NCBI RefSeq assembly: GCF_024281035.1
Contig: NZ_JAMXLH010000050.1
Coordinates: 1 to 64,000, forward strand
From: Paraburkholderia sp.
GTDB taxonomy: Bacteria > Pseudomonadota > Gammaproteobacteria > Burkholderiales > Burkholderiaceae
Direction: 5' to 3'
DNA: 64,000 bases
Both the position numbers and the translations under genes were made by a program. Positions 52,399 to 60,025 of the stretch are shown piece after piece. The first letter of the stretch is position 1. Every line of letters begins with the position of its first letter. Under the pieces are notes generated by a model. It ran no database searches and was not told the DNA's origin. It saw only the letters and a list, made by a program, of their open reading frames with translations.

Positions 52399-53502
52399 TC
52401 AGCGGGCGTCGCCGTTGCCTTCGTCTTTCCTGGCGTGGGCGTCATAGGCCTCGACGATACGCGCGACGAGCGGATGGCGTACGACGTCTGCACTCGTGAA
52501 GCGCGTGAGCGCGATGCCGCGCACATCGCCCAGCACCTGCTGCGCTTCGATCAGGCCGCTCTTGTGGCCGCGCGGCAGGTCGACCTGGGTGGTGTCGCCG
52601 GTCACGACCGCCTTCGAGCCGAAGCCGATGCGCGTGAGGAACATCTTCATCTGTTCGGGCGTGGTGTTCTGCGCCTCGTCGAGAATGATGAACGCGTGAT
52701 TGAGCGTGCGCCCGCGCATGTAGGCGAGCGGCGCGATTTCGATCATCTGGCGCTCGAACATCTTGGCCGTCTTGTCGAAACCGAGCAGGTCGTAGAGCGC
52801 GTCGTACAGCGGACGCAGATACGGATCGACCTTCTGCGCGAGATCGCCCGGCAGGAAGCCGAGCCGTTCGCCCGCTTCGACGGCCGGACGGGTGAGCACG
52901 ATGCGCTTGACCTGGTCGCGTTCGAGCGCGTCGACGGCGCAGGCGACCGCGAGATAGGTCTTGCCGGTGCCCGCCGGGCCGACGCCGAACGTGACGTCGT
53001 GCGAGATGATCTGCTTGAGGTATTCGCGCTGCGCGGGCGTGCGGCCGCGCAGGTCGGCGCGGCGCGTGTAGAGCTTCGGGCCGGGTTCTTCGGCGTCGAT
53101 GTGGTCGCCCACGGGCTCGTCGAACGGATGATCGGGGTCGCCGCGAAAACGCGGGTCGATCGGCTCGCCGCCGTTTTCGCCATTACCGCCGTTGCCGCCA
53201 CTGCGACCGTTACGCGGATCGTTCGCCGGATTGCCGGGATGGCGGGCCTCGACGAGCGCGAGCTGGATATCGTCGACGGAGATCGGATCGCGCGCCCGGT
53301 TGTAGAAGTTTTCGAGCGCGGCGAGCGCGAGTTTCGCGCCGCGTCCTCGGATCGTGATGCGGTGGCCGCGGCGCGACAGCGTCACGTCGAGCGCCTGTTC
53401 GATTTGCCGCAGATTTTCGTCGAGCGGGCCGCACAGATTCGCGAGCCGCGCATTGTCGTCGCGCGGTGCGGTGAATTCCAGATGCTGCTGTTGGGTCTTC
53501 AA
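52399..53502 (-). CDS. PhoH-like ATPase (YbeZ)
   Basis: A 367-residue ATPase of the PhoH/YbeZ family, a partner of YbeY. Walker A is GPAGTGKT at 175-182 and Walker B is IILDEAQNTT. A Gly/Asn-rich linker (about 99-112) separates an N-terminal RNA-binding-like part from the ATPase domain. The start is a TTG at 53502: the frame upstream runs into the stop codon of miaB 11 codons earlier with no ATG or GTG, and the family start fits here. GGAG lies 12 bp before the TTG. Confidence 0.93.
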   Translation of the reverse strand: MKTQQQHLEFTAPRDDNARLANLCGPLDENLRQIEQALDVTLSRRGHRITIRGRGAKLALAALENFYNRARDPISVDDIQLALVEARHPGNPANDPRNGRSGGNGGNGENGGEPIDPRFRGDPDHPFDEPVGDHIDAEEPGPKLYTRRADLRGRTPAQREYLKQIISHDVTFGVGPAGTGKTYLAVACAVDALERDQVKRIVLTRPAVEAGERLGFLPGDLAQKVDPYLRPLYDALYDLLGFDKTAKMFERQMIEIAPLAYMRGRTLNHAFIILDEAQNTTPEQMKMFLTRIGFGSKAVVTGDTTQVDLPRGHKSGLIEAQQVLGDVRGIALTRFTSADVVRHPLVARIVEAYDAHARKDEGNGDAR

Positions 53503-53535
53503 GGTATCGATGAACTCCGGTTTCGGGGCTCTTGC

Positions 53536-54909
53536 TCAGTGCGGGAGCGCCGACGTGTCTTCGTGCGTGAGCACGAGTTCGCCGCGCAGCGAATGCGGAT
53601 ATGCGTGATCGATCTTCACGTCGATCATCTGGCCGATCAGGCGCGCGTGCGTTTCGGGCGCTGCCGGGAAATTGACGACACGGTTGTTCTCGGTGCGGCC
53701 CGACAGCTCGTTCGGGTCCTTGCGCGAGGGGCCTTCGACGAGAATGCGCTCGATCTTGCCGACCATCGACTGGCTGATGCGCTGCACGTTCTCTTCGATC
53801 GTCGCCTGCAGGTGTTGCAGGCGCTTGAGCTTCACTTCGCGCGGCGTGTCGTCCTGCAGGTTCGCGGCCGGCGTGCCGGGACGCGGGCTGTAGATGAACG
53901 AGAAGCTCGTGTCGTAGCTCATCTCGGCGACCAGCGCCATCGTCTTCGCGAAGTCCTCGTCGGTTTCGCCCGGGAAGCCGACGATGATGTCGGTGGACAG
54001 CGACAGGTTCGGCCGGATCGCGCGCAGCTTGCGGATCACCGACTTGTATTCGAGCACGGTGTAGCCACGCTTCATCGCCATCAGCACGCGGTCGGCGCCG
54101 TGCTGCACCGGCAGGTGCAAGTGGCTCACGAGCTTCGGCACCTTCGCGTAGGTGTCGATCAGGCGCTGCGTGAATTCCTTCGGATGCGAGGTCGTGTAGC
54201 GGATGCGCTCGATGCCGGGGATGTCCGCGACGTATTCGATCAGTGTCGCGAAGTCGGCGATGTCGTGCGAGCCCGCGGTGAGCGCGCCGCGATAAGCGTT
54301 CACGTTCTGGCCGAGCAGCGTGACTTCGCGCACGCCCTGGTCGGCGAGGCCGGCGATTTCGGTGAGCACGTCGTCGAGCGGACGCGATACTTCGTCGCCG
54401 CGCGTGTACGGCACGACGCAGTAGCTGCAGTACTTGCTACAGCCTTCCATGATCGAGACGAAGGCGCTCGGGCCTTCCACGCGCGCGGGCGGCAGATGGT
54501 CGAACTTTTCGATCTCGGGGAACGAGATGTCGACCTGCGGGCGTCCCGAGACGCGGCGCGCGTCGATCATCTGCGGCAGGCGGTGCAGCGTCTGCGGACC
54601 GAACACGAGGTCCACGTACGGTGCGCGCGCAACGATGGCCGCGCCTTCCTGGCTCGCGACGCAGCCGCCGACGCCGATCAGCAAGCCCGGCTTCGCTTCC
54701 TTCAGTTCGCGCACGCGGCCGAGGTCGGAGAAGACTTTCTCCTGCGCCTTTTCGCGCACCGAGCAGGTGTTGAAGAGGATCACGTCCGCGTCTTCGGGCG
54801 TGTCGGTTTTCACGAGGCCTTCGCTTACGCCGAGTACGTCGACCATCTTGTCGGAGTCGTACTCGTTCATCTGGCAGCCAAAGGTCTTTACATAAACTTT
54901 CTTGGTCAT
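53536..54909 (-). CDS. miaB: tRNA-2-methylthio-N6-dimethylallyladenosine synthase MiaB
   Basis: A 457-residue radical-SAM methylthiotransferase that modifies A37 of tRNAs reading UNN codons. Cys12, Cys49 and Cys83 form the auxiliary cluster site. The radical-SAM triad is C-x3-C-x2-C at 157, 161 and 164 (CSKYCSYC), and a TRAM domain ends the protein. ATG 54909 gives the standard MTKKVYVKTFGCQ start; the longer open frame upstream is not conserved. It leads the miaB-phoH-ybeY group. Confidence 0.97.
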   Translation of the reverse strand: MTKKVYVKTFGCQMNEYDSDKMVDVLGVSEGLVKTDTPEDADVILFNTCSVREKAQEKVFSDLGRVRELKEAKPGLLIGVGGCVASQEGAAIVARAPYVDLVFGPQTLHRLPQMIDARRVSGRPQVDISFPEIEKFDHLPPARVEGPSAFVSIMEGCSKYCSYCVVPYTRGDEVSRPLDDVLTEIAGLADQGVREVTLLGQNVNAYRGALTAGSHDIADFATLIEYVADIPGIERIRYTTSHPKEFTQRLIDTYAKVPKLVSHLHLPVQHGADRVLMAMKRGYTVLEYKSVIRKLRAIRPNLSLSTDIIVGFPGETDEDFAKTMALVAEMSYDTSFSFIYSPRPGTPAANLQDDTPREVKLKRLQHLQATIEENVQRISQSMVGKIERILVEGPSRKDPNELSGRTENNRVVNFPAAPETHARLIGQMIDVKIDHAYPHSLRGELVLTHEDTSALPH

Positions 54910-55365
54910 CTGGATTCGCCGTTCGCAGTGGTTGACCTGGGGGCGTCGTCCATTGCTGCAACACTGGACTACGGTCAAAAAATGAGGGCTGAATCGGTCG
55001 GCAGGTCCGCTTTGCCATTCCGGCCGCTTGCCGCGGTCGTCACAGGTCTGGTGGTCTTCGCGCTTGCTTTTTGGCAACGGATTGTCGGGTTCCGATGCGG
55101 CATTTTGCGCACTTTTTTGCGCGATTTTCGACGCCACCGGGCCGCCTTTCAGCGTAATCGGACATTATAGCCGTTTGCGTTCCCCGGCTTCGTGCGCCGG
55201 GAAGGGGCGCACACGGGGCATATGCGGGGCGAACGCGGCCGTTTCGCCACCCGGCATGGCCGCGCTCGTTGCATGTGCAACTGTGCCGCACTGTCGTCGT
55301 GGTTACTCTGCATATCGCGGACGGCTGATGTATGCTTTGCCCGCCGGTTGATCCGGCAATCAGTG
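54910..55365. other. Divergent region between miaB and the ribB riboswitch
   Basis: This 456-bp part of the 818-bp miaB/ribB spacer should contain both promoters. A consensus TATAAT lies on the minus strand (55164-55169) and could serve miaB. On the plus strand TATGCT at 55331-55336 is a weak -10 candidate for the riboswitch transcript. No gene is seen. Confidence 0.5.
55164..55169 (-). promoter_or_regulatory. Possible -10 element of miaB
   Basis: A consensus TATAAT on the minus strand, in the context GGCTATAATG, lies about 255 bp before the miaB start. A similar GGCTATAAT context appears upstream of the FmdB gene. No clear -35 is seen. Confidence 0.35.
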
Positions 55366-55550
55366 CGTCTTCAGGGCGGGGTGAAATTCCCCACCGGCGG
55401 TATGCCGGCCCAGGTCGTCAGGCCTGGCCAGCGAGCCCGCGAGCGCCTGCGCGAGCTTTCCAGTCCCGTGGTGTGAGCCACAGGCGTGCAGGGTCAGCAG
55501 ATCTGGTGCGAAGCCAGAGCCGACGGTCAGAGTCCGGATGGAAGAAGATG
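55366..55550 (+). ncRNA. FMN riboswitch (RFN element)
   Basis: The sequence carries the conserved RFN blocks in order: TTCAGGGCGGGGTGAAATTC, then CCACCGGCGGTA, AGCCCGCGAGC, GGTGCGAAGCCAG, GCCGACGGT, and finally AGTCCGGATGGAAGAAGA. These form the known FMN-binding core. The variable stem between the blocks is long. It lies upstream of ribB with 177 bp between its end and the ATG, and should turn ribB down when FMN is abundant. Confidence 0.97.
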
Positions 55551-55689
55551 TGCAGATGGTCATGCCCGCCCGGCCATTGCGGCTTTGCGGCCGTGCGCGA
55601 ACACGCCTTTGCGGGTGTGCATTCAGAGGTGCAATTCGCGCGCGTCCCGAGTCCGTAGAGAAGGGTGTCCTGTCTGTTTACAATGCCCT

Positions 55690-55725
55690 GAAACGTTTTT
55701 CGCCCAACTTTTGCGAGGACGTTTC
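55690..55725 (+). promoter_or_regulatory. Possible ribosome-site-masking hairpin before ribB
   Basis: GAAACGT at 55690-55696 can pair with ACGTTTC at 55719-55725, enclosing the GAGGA ribosome binding site (55715-55719) of ribB. This could be the switching helix controlled by the riboswitch. No intrinsic terminator was found between the aptamer and the start codon, which favours translational control; this is inference. Confidence 0.4.
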
Positions 55726-55727
55726 AC

Positions 55728-56459
55728 ATGCCTTTTATCCCCACCGCTATTTCAGCTTCTGCCGCTGCCGGGCAACCGCTCGACGCGATTCACGATCTCG
55801 AGTTGCTCGACGCCGCGCAGGTGCCGCCGCGCATCGCCGCCGCGCTGCAGGCCATGCGCGACGGCCGTCCGGTCGTGCTTCAGGACGATCACGACCGCGA
55901 GGACGAGGCCGACCTGATCGTCGCCGCCGAACGTCTGACCAACGAAACGATGGCGCTTTTCATCCGCGAATGCAGCGGCATTGTCTGCCTGTGCCTGTCC
56001 GACGAGAAAGTGCGCGCGCTTGAACTGCCGCCGATGGTCTCGCACAACGAAAGCCGCAACCGCACCGCGTTCACGGTCACGATCGAGGCGCGCGATGGCG
56101 TGAGCACCGGCGTATCGGCGGTCGACCGCGTGACGACGATCCGCGCCGCCATTGCCCCGAATGCGGTGCCCGCCGACATCGTGCGCCCGGGCCACGTCTT
56201 CCCGCTGCGCGCGCAGCCCGGCGGAGTGCTGGCGCGCCGCGGCCATACCGAAGGCACGGTCGATCTCGCCGCGCTCGCGGGTCTCGCGCCAGCGGGCGTG
56301 CTGTGCGAACTGATGAACCCGGATGGCACGATGGCGCGCGGCGAACAGGTGGAGCGCTTCGCGAAGCTGCACGGCCTGCCGATGCTGTCGATCGCGGAAC
56401 TCGTGGAGTTTCGCGAGTCGCTCGCCGCGTTGCGCGAGCGCTGCGCCGAACCCGCCTGA
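55728..56459 (+). CDS. ribB: 3,4-dihydroxy-2-butanone-4-phosphate synthase RibB
   Basis: A 243-residue monofunctional RibB that makes the four-carbon precursor of riboflavin from ribulose 5-phosphate. The acidic metal-binding loop DDHDREDEADL is at 53-63, and GHVFPLRAQPGGVLARRGHTE near 165 carries further active-site residues. No GTP cyclohydrolase II domain follows, so it is not the RibBA fusion. It is controlled by the upstream FMN riboswitch. The N-terminus has about 25 extra residues compared with E. coli RibB. A second riboflavin operon copy may exist elsewhere. Confidence 0.95.
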   Translation: MPFIPTAISASAAAGQPLDAIHDLELLDAAQVPPRIAAALQAMRDGRPVVLQDDHDREDEADLIVAAERLTNETMALFIRECSGIVCLCLSDEKVRALELPPMVSHNESRNRTAFTVTIEARDGVSTGVSAVDRVTTIRAAIAPNAVPADIVRPGHVFPLRAQPGGVLARRGHTEGTVDLAALAGLAPAGVLCELMNPDGTMARGEQVERFAKLHGLPMLSIAELVEFRESLAALRERCAEPA

Positions 56460-56489
56460 AGCGGGGAGGACTCGCCGGTTCGCTGTAGC

Positions 56490-56573
56490 CGGCGAGGCAA
56501 GCCGTGGGGCAACCGGCGAGGCAATCGGTGAGATAAGCCGTGAGGCAAGCGGTGAAATAAGCGGCAAGGTGCC
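56490..56573. repeat. 12-bp tandem array, seven units, downstream of ribB
   Basis: Seven consecutive 12-bp units, consensus CSGYGAGGCAAG with scattered differences, fill the spacer between ribB and the convergent HAD gene. With 84 bp it is the longest array in the window. Confidence 0.88.
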
Positions 56574-56588
56574 CGGATCACGCCGGGC
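56571..56588 (+). terminator. Weak hairpin at the end of the ribB spacer array
   Basis: A 6-bp stem GCCCGG / CCGGGC with a 6-base loop lies at the end of the 12-bp array, followed by TTGCTG. It may serve as a weak terminator between the convergent genes. Confidence 0.35.
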
Positions 56589-56643
56589 TTGCTGCGCGCG
56601 AGCGCGCGGCGCCGTGCGCACGTCCCGCGCGGCGTCCCGCCCC

Positions 56644-57330
56644 TTACGACTGCACGTCGCCGAATTCGCCGCGCATGCCCGCCAGGACGAGAGCGGGCAA
56701 TTGATCCATCCGTTCCATGATCCGGGTGATGCCCATCTTGCGCAGCACGTCGGCATAGCCCGACGGGATGTGGCTTGCGCCGACGAACGCGATGGTCTTC
56801 ATCCCCGCCGCGCGTGCGGCGTTCAGGCCGGACACGCTGTCTTCCACGACGAGGCACCGCGCCGGTTCCACGCCGAGTTGTTCGGCGGCGAAAAGATAAA
56901 CATCGGGGTAAGGCTTGGGCCGGGCGACCTGATCGGCGCTGAACACACGTGGGCCGAAGAGGGTGTCGAGCCCGGCGCGGCGCACCGATGCGCTCACGCG
57001 CGCCATACGGCTGTTCGACACGACGGCGGCCGGCAGCGGGATCTGGCGCAGCGCGTCGCGCACGCCGTTGATCGGGCTCACCGACGCGGCCAGCGCGGTG
57101 TCGACGTTGTGGTCGATGGTGGCGAGGAAGTCCTCGGGCATCGTGAGACCGAAGCGCGCGGCAACGTCTTCCAGAAAGCGCGAGGTTTGCTGGCCGAAGG
57201 CCGATTTCACGGCGGCGCGGAAGTCGATGCCGGGAAAGGTCTGCGTGAGTGTTTCGAACAGGACGCGGTCGGCGATGATTTCGCTGTCGACGAGTACGCC
57301 GTCACAGTCGCAGATGAGATGGTCGATCAT
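56644..57330 (-). CDS. HAD-IA family phosphatase
   Basis: A 228-residue haloacid-dehalogenase hydrolase resembling beta-phosphoglucomutase/phosphatase-type enzymes. The nucleophile motif is DCDGVLVDSE (Asp8, Asp10), followed by VVSNSRMARV (motif II), KPYPDVYLFAA with the motif III lysine, and VVEDSVSGLNAA (motif IV). A small helical cap lies between motifs I and II. The substrate is probably a sugar phosphate or phosphoglycolate-like compound but is not determined. It is convergent with ribB. Confidence 0.88.
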   Translation of the reverse strand: MIDHLICDCDGVLVDSEIIADRVLFETLTQTFPGIDFRAAVKSAFGQQTSRFLEDVAARFGLTMPEDFLATIDHNVDTALAASVSPINGVRDALRQIPLPAAVVSNSRMARVSASVRRAGLDTLFGPRVFSADQVARPKPYPDVYLFAAEQLGVEPARCLVVEDSVSGLNAARAAGMKTIAFVGASHIPSGYADVLRKMGITRIMERMDQLPALVLAGMRGEFGDVQS

Positions 57331-57515
57331 GCGTAAAACGAAGAGCTGGGCGCCGAGGCGCTGGCGAAATGGGTGAAGCCGCCATGATACGTGCTTTTGC
57401 GGCGGCGCCCCGTGCGGCGCGGGTTGGCCGGCCGGCCAGGCCGAATGGCCGATAGGTGGCGCGCTCGACGCAATGCGACAATAGCCGCATCGACAGTCAG
57501 TGACCGGTTGCTCAA

Positions 57516-57911
57516 ATGAAGACGGGGAAATACATGCGTGGACTTGCGATGATCGGCGCGGCGGCGGTGCTGGCGGGATGCGCGATTACGCCGCCGGGGG
57601 TTGAGGGCGGCTGGCGGGCGCCGTCGTTCGCCGCGTTACAGGGCATGTGCGGCGGCCATCCGGTCGATTTCGGCGCCGACGCCCCGGCCGTCTATTCCGC
57701 GACGCTCGACGCGTTCGTCGCGCATCGTCGCGGCAAGCTCACGCAGGACCAGTTCTGCGGCTTCCAGGCCGCGCTCGCGCAGCATTACGCGTCACTCGGC
57801 AAGAGCGGCGATCCGCAGGCGCGCGCGCGGTGGGTGACCTACCTGAACGAACAGCGGGCGCTGGCCGTGTCGTGGCGCGCGTCGGTCGACCCGACCTTGC
57901 GGGCGGGTTGA
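57516..57911 (+). CDS. Small lipoprotein, function unknown
   Basis: A 131-residue protein with a lipoprotein signal: positive N-terminus, short hydrophobic stretch and lipobox LAGC, so a cysteine near residue 22 would be lipidated. Two further cysteines follow in GMCGGHP and QFCGFQ. The mature part is about 110 residues and shows no family I recognise. ATG 57534, six codons in, has a better-placed GGGGA site and may be the true start. The gene is preceded by GACAAT at 57477-57482, a possible -10. Confidence 0.72.
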   Translation: MKTGKYMRGLAMIGAAAVLAGCAITPPGVEGGWRAPSFAALQGMCGGHPVDFGADAPAVYSATLDAFVAHRRGKLTQDQFCGFQAALAQHYASLGKSGDPQARARWVTYLNEQRALAVSWRASVDPTLRAG

Positions 57912-57942
57912 ACGTAGTAAACGCGGCGCAAATACGCGGCGA

Positions 57943-57964
57943 ACGCGCACCAGACGCGCACCAG
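57943..57964. repeat. 11-bp tandem duplication after the lipoprotein gene
   Basis: Two identical copies of ACGCGCACCAG lie about 30 bp after the stop codon of the lipoprotein gene. Confidence 0.75.
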
Positions 57965-57992
57965 ATGTGCCGCCAACGGCTACGGTCGACCG

Positions 57993-58177
57993 GAAAAAAA
58001 GTGGTCACGCGGGCATGAAGCGCGCGGGTCCGCGTGACCATGCACTGCAGGCGCGTACAACTACAGCGATGCGCCTGCATCGGGGATGCGCTCGACAGAG
58101 CATTGCGGCGGACAATCCCGGTGTCCGCGCAAGTCGAAAGCGTTGACGGATTTACGGGGCGCGAGTGCCCCGCCCGC
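57993..58177 (-). ncRNA. Candidate structured RNA, 3' region of the 65-residue gene
   Basis: Read on the minus strand, this segment contains four consecutive hairpins: CGGGGC / GCCCCG (58154-58171), GCGGACA / TGTCCGC (58108-58128), TGCAGGCGC / GCGCCTGCA (58046-58079), and TGGTCACGCGG / CCGCGTGACCA (58002-58040), the last followed directly by C and a run of seven U. It begins right after the stop codon of the 65-residue gene. It could be a long structured 3' UTR, a small RNA cut from it, or an independent RNA. No known RNA family was recognised. Confidence 0.55.
57994..58040 (-). terminator. Strong intrinsic terminator, minus strand
   Basis: A perfect 11-bp stem TGGTCACGCGG / CCGCGTGACCA with a 17-base loop is followed by CTTTTTTT on the minus strand. 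It is one of the best terminators in the window and would end transcripts of the 65-residue gene or of an RNA within its 3' region. Confidence 0.9.
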
Positions 58178-58375
58178 CTAAGTACACCGTTTGATGGCCC
58201 GTAACGCGGAGTTGCCGGTTTCAGTGAGTCGCCATTGCTGTCGGCCGGAAGCCAGCCGCTCCAGCTGGACGAGCTGTCGTTCGAGGAGGGCGTCCAGTTC
58301 TTCCCGCTCCATGTCGATCTGGTGCGGCGCGTCCTTCACTAGCAGCAGGGTGGCGAATTCATGCGGACTCAGCAT
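58178..58375 (-). CDS. 65-residue conserved-type small protein, possible winged helix
   Basis: A short protein with a well-placed ribosome binding site (GGAGAG, 7 bp before the ATG at 58375), so it is likely real. The sequence looks helical at first (FATLLLVKDAP, then EELDALLERQLVQLERL) and ends with a segment that reads like a winged-helix wing (WRLTETGNSALRAIKR). The family is not recognised with confidence. It is divergent from the ferritin-like gene and followed by a structured 3' region with a strong terminator. Confidence 0.7.
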   Translation of the reverse strand: MLSPHEFATLLLVKDAPHQIDMEREELDALLERQLVQLERLASGRQQWRLTETGNSALRAIKRCT

Positions 58376-58956
58376 CGTTCTCTCCGTGTTGCCGCATCAG
58401 AAGTCGGCGAAAGCGGCCCTCAGGGCGGCCCGGCGACAAAATGCGGTGGTGTGAGCGAAAGCCTGCACCCGTGCTGATCGCGCTCTGAAAATGCACTGCC
58501 GGTTTCGGCTGACGGATCGGACAGGCCAAACGCTGTCCAGCCCTGGATCGGCGACGGGGAACTGGAGTGTAGTCAACGAGACAGCGTTCTACAAATCACA
58601 TTCCGAAAATTTTTTGATTGACATCGATGCGGCCCACAAGCGGGTGTGACGTTCGGCTAAAACCTTGATTTCACTTCAGGTTTTTGATGCGGCGCGACAA
58701 TGCGCAGTGCATTGCGCGGCGGCGGCGCGCCGGTGCAGCAGCCCGGCGCGGGCGGCTGCGGGGCACGTTCAAGGCGTCTATTTCCGGAACTGCGGGGGCG
58801 AGTAGCGATCCGTGCTCGCGGACTGCAATCTCGCGAAACAACAGCTAAGATGGATTAAAGGTGGGTGATACCTTTCACCACGCTTATGCACCCGCCTTCT
58901 TGAATCGAAAGCTGCGCCCTGTGCGAGCACAGACTCCGCTTCGGGAGAACAAGACA
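58376..58956. other. Divergent spacer, probable structured leader of the ferritin-like gene
   Basis: This 581-bp region has an AT-rich part (about 58580-58690) in an otherwise GC-rich setting. It contains TTGACA at 58618-58623, an inverted repeat AAAACCT / AGGTTTT (58659-58684) followed by T, an 8-bp stem CGCGCCGG / CCGGCGCG (58726-58750), and an inverted repeat AAAGGT / ACCTTT (58857-58875). The ferritin-like gene's transcript may have a long, folded 5' region. Confidence 0.5.
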
Positions 58957-59790
58957 ATGCGCGACGCTATTGAGCCAGGCCATGAGATGCCCTGGCGAAT
59001 CGAAGACATCGATTTCACGCGTATCGACCGCCAACGTGCTGTTGTGAACGAAGATCTGCTGTTGCTGCTGTGCGCATCCTCGTTCATCGAAAGCGGCTCC
59101 GACCTGTACACCAGTAACCTGAGCGTGTTCTTCAACGGCGACCCGGAAGTCTCCGAATGGCTCACCACCGAGTGGGAACCGGAGGAGCTTCAGCACGGCC
59201 GCGCGCTACAGACCTACATTCAGTACGTGTGGCCCGATTTCGACTGGGACACCGCGTTTCACAACTTCTTCGACGAGTATTCGAAGACCTGTTCGTTCGA
59301 GGAGTTCGAGAAGACGCGCGCGCTCGAAATGGTTGCGCGCTGCGTGGTCGAGACGGGTACCGCCACGCTCTACCGGGCGATCGGCGAATGCTCCGACGAG
59401 CCGGTGCTCAAGGAGATTGCCGGCCATATCCGCACCGACGAAGTGCGCCACTACAAGCACTTCTTCCACTACTTCAAGAAGTACAACCAGATCGAGGGCC
59501 ACGGCAGGCTGGCGGTGCTCGGTGCACTGCTGCGCCGCGTAATGGAGATCAAGAACGAGGATTCGGAGATCGCGCTGCGCCATGTGTTTGCGATCCGCTA
59601 TCCGGAGCGCGTGAGCGATCCTGCCTACAACCGCGAACTGACCGCGCGCGTGAGCCGTCTCGTGCGGCACAATCTCTCCGCCGACATGTGCGTGAAGATG
59701 CTGCTCAAGCCGCTCGATATCCCGGCGAAGATCCAGCCCGGCGTGCACTATCCGCTCGCGAAGATCACGCAGCACGTGTTCTTTCGCTGA
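58957..59790 (+). CDS. Ferritin-like diiron protein
   Basis: A 277-residue four-helix-bundle protein with a full set of diiron ligands in the spacing of the ferritin/acyl-ACP desaturase superfamily: Glu45, Glu77 and His80 (in EELQH), Glu132, and Glu162 and His165 (in DEVRH). The sequence TEWEPEELQHGRAL resembles acyl-ACP desaturases, so oxidation or desaturation of a bound substrate is possible, but the reaction is unknown. ATG 58957, with GGGAG before it, is preferred to the earlier in-frame codon. The gene stands alone and has its own terminator. Confidence 0.85.
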   Translation: MRDAIEPGHEMPWRIEDIDFTRIDRQRAVVNEDLLLLLCASSFIESGSDLYTSNLSVFFNGDPEVSEWLTTEWEPEELQHGRALQTYIQYVWPDFDWDTAFHNFFDEYSKTCSFEEFEKTRALEMVARCVVETGTATLYRAIGECSDEPVLKEIAGHIRTDEVRHYKHFFHYFKKYNQIEGHGRLAVLGALLRRVMEIKNEDSEIALRHVFAIRYPERVSDPAYNRELTARVSRLVRHNLSADMCVKMLLKPLDIPAKIQPGVHYPLAKITQHVFFR

Positions 59791-59822
59791 CGCACCGCGC
59801 GTGCGGCCCGCGTGCAGCACAC

Positions 59823-59852
59823 AGGCCCGCCACGCCGCGGGCCTTTTCTTTT
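59823..59852 (+). terminator. Rho-independent terminator of the ferritin-like gene
   Basis: A perfect 8-bp stem AGGCCCGC / GCGGGCCT with a 6-base loop is followed by TTTCTTTT. It lies 33 bp after the stop codon. Confidence 0.9.
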
Positions 59853-60025
59853 GCGCGGTACAGCCGCCGCAACGGCAATGCGAGCGGAAAAGCCAATCGG
59901 CGAAGCCGACCGCTTGGGGCACTCCTGCTCGACGCAAAGCGCGAAGCGGCCTTTGATCTGCCGCTCCGAACGCGGTCGACAACGGCGAGCGAGACGGCTC
60001 ATGCCGTCCCGCCGCCGCATCCGGC

